Shown here in pieces: positions 14,027 to 15,201 of a stretch of 15,201 nucleotides of DNA. Each line of letters opens with the position of its first letter. Within the stretch, counting starts at the first letter, position 1. The position numbers were made by a program, and so were the translations under genes. This stretch comes from CAZZEX01 sp964653285 (GTDB lineage: Bacteria > Chloroflexota > Anaerolineae > B4-G1). Location of the stretch: the NCBI GenBank assembly GCA_964653285.1, contig CAZZEX010000110.1, positions 1 to 15,201 of the forward strand, read 5' to 3'. The notes beneath the pieces were generated by a model. It did not search any database, had not been told where the DNA came from, and worked only from the letters and a program-made list of their open reading frames with translations.

Positions 14027-14254
14027 GTGATGATCCCTTGCGAGAATGGCTTCTGTGGAGCAAACGCAGCACGCCCCCCAAGATTGTCGCTCAGCATCAG
14101 TCCGAGGTACACGTCGCACTCGACTGTCTTTGATTACGGGGACAGTCATGAGTTTGAAGTGGAGGTGGTGGATACCCGAGCCCAGGCCGAGCCGAGGGAG
14201 CACCCGCGTGTAGTCGTCAGCCGGGGAGAAACGCCGCCGCAGTACGGATGGTAG
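14027..14254 (+). pseudogene. Remnant of a pRiA4b ORF-3-like protein gene
   Basis: The second half of this frame (about 14125-14254) reads FDYGDSHEFEVEVVDTRAQA and ends VVVSRGETPPQYGW, the C-terminal signature of the plasmid pRiA4b ORF-3-like family (FDYGDxWExxVEV, G-xxPPQY). Members are usually much longer; here only about 43 family-like residues remain, preceded by about 30 residues with no resemblance. It starts (GTG 14027 or ATG 14030) just after the TPR stop with a weak ribosome site. Most likely a gene whose front was lost; a short expressed protein is possible. Confidence 0.5.
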
Positions 14255-14267
14255 GACGAGGAATCGA

Positions 14268-14275
14268 GGTTTCTT
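14268..14275 (+). repeat. 8-bp target-site duplication, left
   Basis: GGTTTCTT abuts the left end of the MITE and is exactly repeated at 14418-14425 abutting the right end. Confidence 0.85.
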
Positions 14276-14417
14276 GGCTCTACGTGGAAACGCGGGGTAC
14301 GTATGCTCAAAGGGGACGTGCCGTCCCCGTATGTGGGGTCGAGACAATGCACTACCTCCAGGTGTGGGACGCGGACGACACGTCCGCTTTGAGCACCCCA
14401 CTAATCCGCGTAGAGCC
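14276..14417. mobile_element. MITE-like element, copy B, with TIRs and 8-bp TSD
   Basis: The left end GGCTCTACGTGGA is matched by the right end TCCGCGTAGAGCC (one mismatch over 13 bp). It is flanked by a perfect 8-bp duplication GGTTTCTT. Internally there are hairpins GGGGACG-TGC-CGTCCCC and GCGGACG-ACA-CGTCCGC inside TGCTCAAA/TTTGAGCA arms, so the whole element can fold. There is no coding sequence, so it must be moved in trans. ISL3-family elements have ends beginning GGCTCT and make 8-bp duplications, so an ISL3-type transposase is the best guess. Confidence 0.88.
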
Positions 14418-14425
14418 GGTTTCTT
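14418..14425 (+). repeat. 8-bp target-site duplication, right
   Basis: GGTTTCTT, an exact copy of 14268-14275, immediately outside the MITE's right terminal repeat. Confidence 0.85.
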
Positions 14426-14462
14426 TAAATGTAAGCGTCCAGGCCCTGGCGAGATTCCGCCG

Positions 14463-14565
14463 ATTGAGTAGCCGAAGGCGTATCGAAATCAAGGAATCTC
14501 ACCTCCCACGGGCCAAACGTGGTTTCGATACGCCCCTTTCGGGGCTACTCAACCGACGTTTGGCC
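14463..14565. repeat. Long inverted repeat, GTATCGAAA / TTTCGATAC family
   Basis: The left arm (about 14463-14490, TTGAGTAGCC then GGCGTATCGAAA) is complementary to the right arm (about 14521-14554, TTTCGATACGCC then GGCTACTCAA). The right arm is itself bracketed by GGCCAAACGT (14511-14520) and ACGTTTGGCC (14556-14565) and contains the hairpin GCCCC-TTTC-GGGGC. No coding potential. It is probably a dispersed palindromic element. Confidence 0.7.
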
Positions 14566-14632
14566 TACCCTCTGAACGCTTACTCTCAGTGATTCAAAAC
14601 GCGACGCAACACGCACTACGAGGAGAGATGCG

Positions 14633-15019
14633 GTGAACCCGATCCGAGTCGCCATCGTCGGCTGTGGCCGCATCTCTGACCTGCACGAGATGGGCTATCG
14701 TGGGCGGGAGGACGCCCGCATCGCCGCCGTGTGCGATACCCGGCGCAAGCGCGCCCGGACAAACGCCAAAGCGTGGGATGTGGGCAAGGTGTACACCGAT
14801 TACCAGCGGATCCTGGCCGACCTCGAGATTGATCTGGTGGAACTCCTGGTCCCCCATCACCTGCACGCAGAGATGACCGTCGCCGCGTGTGAGTTCGTCT
14901 TCTACCCACCACACGTGCGCGCCAAAGAGATAATCGAGGCGGGGGAGATCGGCGAGCCGCAGATGATCCGTCTGCACGCCAACACCGGCACAGAAGTGCG
15001 GCCCGACGAGGTGAGTTAG
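14633..15019 (+). pseudogene. Gfo/Idh/MocA-type oxidoreductase, internally deleted and truncated
   Basis: The start is GTG 14633 with GAGGAGAG just upstream; the nearby ATG at 14628 meets a stop after two codons. Residues 1-86 are the normal NAD-binding half of a Gfo/Idh/MocA dehydrogenase (VAIVGCGRISDLHE, then LVPHHLHAEMTVAAC). At about residue 87 (nt 14891) the sequence jumps to FVFYPPHVRAKEIIEAGEIG, which in family members comes roughly 60 residues later. The skipped part contains the EKP motif whose lysine is catalytic. The frame then ends at 128 residues, while the family is usually about 330-400. It cannot be an active dehydrogenase. The deletion is in frame, and the ribosome site and downstream coupling are intact. 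Confidence 0.75.
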
Positions 15020-15021
15020 AG

Positions 15022-15201
15022 ATGACCGGGCCAGAAACGATTCTGACGCTTACAGAAGTCGCCCGGCGGCTGGACAGCGCTGGGATCACCTGGGCGGTGT
15101 TTGCCGGAGCGGCGGCGGCCGTTTACGGCGCGACCCACCCGCTGACCGTATCTTCTCAATATTTCGGGGCAGTGCTGGATACAAAGGAATTTCTGACAAT
15201 T
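15022..15201 (+). CDS. N-terminus of a nucleotidyltransferase-like protein (partial, probably interrupted)
   Basis: The ATG at 15022 is 2 nt after the oxidoreductase fragment's stop, with GAGG about 10 nt upstream, so translation is coupled. The first 42 residues (LTEVARRLDSAGITWAVFAG, then AAAAVYGATHPLT) resemble the start of minimal nucleotidyltransferase proteins, where a helix and a G-A/S-rich strand precede an acidic D-x-D motif. At about 15148 the expected DVD text is replaced by VSSQYFGAVLDTKEFLTI, of different composition. An insertion or rearrangement may begin there. The frame is open to the window edge, so the true end is unknown. Confidence 0.4.
   Translation, partial: MTGPETILTLTEVARRLDSAGITWAVFAGAAAAVYGATHPLTVSSQYFGAVLDTKEFLTI

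Larger units (their letters stand above)
14024..14632. other. Gene-poor stretch with gene remnant, MITE and inverted repeat
   Basis: This 609-bp stretch holds the pRiA4b-like remnant (to 14254), the MITE with its target duplication (14268-14425) and a long inverted repeat (14463-14565). I see no intact gene and no clear promoter for the oxidoreductase fragment that follows. Confidence 0.7.

Noticed and set aside
15180..15201. Second IS21-type end matching the left edge of the window
   Set aside because: AATTTCTGACAATT at the edge resembles the left-edge repeat only loosely and the sequence stops, so identity cannot be claimed.

Overview
The window looks like an accessory (defence-type) island next to ordinary chromosomal genes. 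The organism is probably a GC-rich environmental bacterium, perhaps Chloroflexota. That guess rests only on gene style (membrane-anchored LysM/YkuD protein, large TPR protein, Gfo/Idh/MocA fragment) and on the intergenic short word repeats, so it is weak. Genes to the right of about 6.4 kb are visibly GC-rich. The block from 0 to 5.7 kb and one patch inside the restriction-modification gene are much less so, which suggests acquired DNA.

Minus strand, read right to left: a 1123-residue Eco57I/TaqI-type (type IIG-like) restriction-modification enzyme (9136-5765) is followed at once by a compact three-gene cassette. The cassette holds a PIN-domain nuclease (5697-4882), a protein with a PD-(D/E)XK-like motif (4831-3989) and a Rad50/SbcC-like SMC ATPase with a zinc hook (3978-2080). 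No Mre11/SbcD-type nuclease is present, so I infer that the PIN and PD-(D/E)XK proteins are the nuclease partners of the ATPase. A 10-bp direct repeat (AGGTTGCCTC) lies just outside both ends of the cassette. Beyond the cassette (1661-2059) are three stranded copies of the coding sequence for the extreme C-terminus of an Eco57I-type enzyme, interleaved with three palindromic word-repeat elements. Then come three small unrecognised genes (1628-1155, 944-513, 529-38). The last of these is cut by what looks like the end of an IS21-family element at the left edge.

Plus strand: after a 750-bp non-coding zone rich in hairpins and direct repeats (9137-9890) come a membrane-anchored L,D-transpeptidase with YoaR-like and LysM regions (9891-11462) and an 828-residue TPR protein (11537-14023). 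These are followed by a remnant of a pRiA4b ORF-3-like gene, a 142-bp MITE with terminal inverted repeats and a perfect 8-bp target duplication (14276-14417; second copy at 9626-9768), and a further inverted repeat. Next is an internally deleted Gfo/Idh/MocA oxidoreductase (14633-15019) coupled to the start of a nucleotidyltransferase-like gene that appears interrupted near 15148.

The most interesting possibility is that the 3' end of the restriction-modification gene is a repeated insertion point for accessory modules. The PIN / PD-(D/E)XK / hook-SMC cassette is the freshest insert and a candidate anti-phage or anti-plasmid system. It resembles Lamassu- and Mre11-Rad50-type logic but does not match a system I can name.
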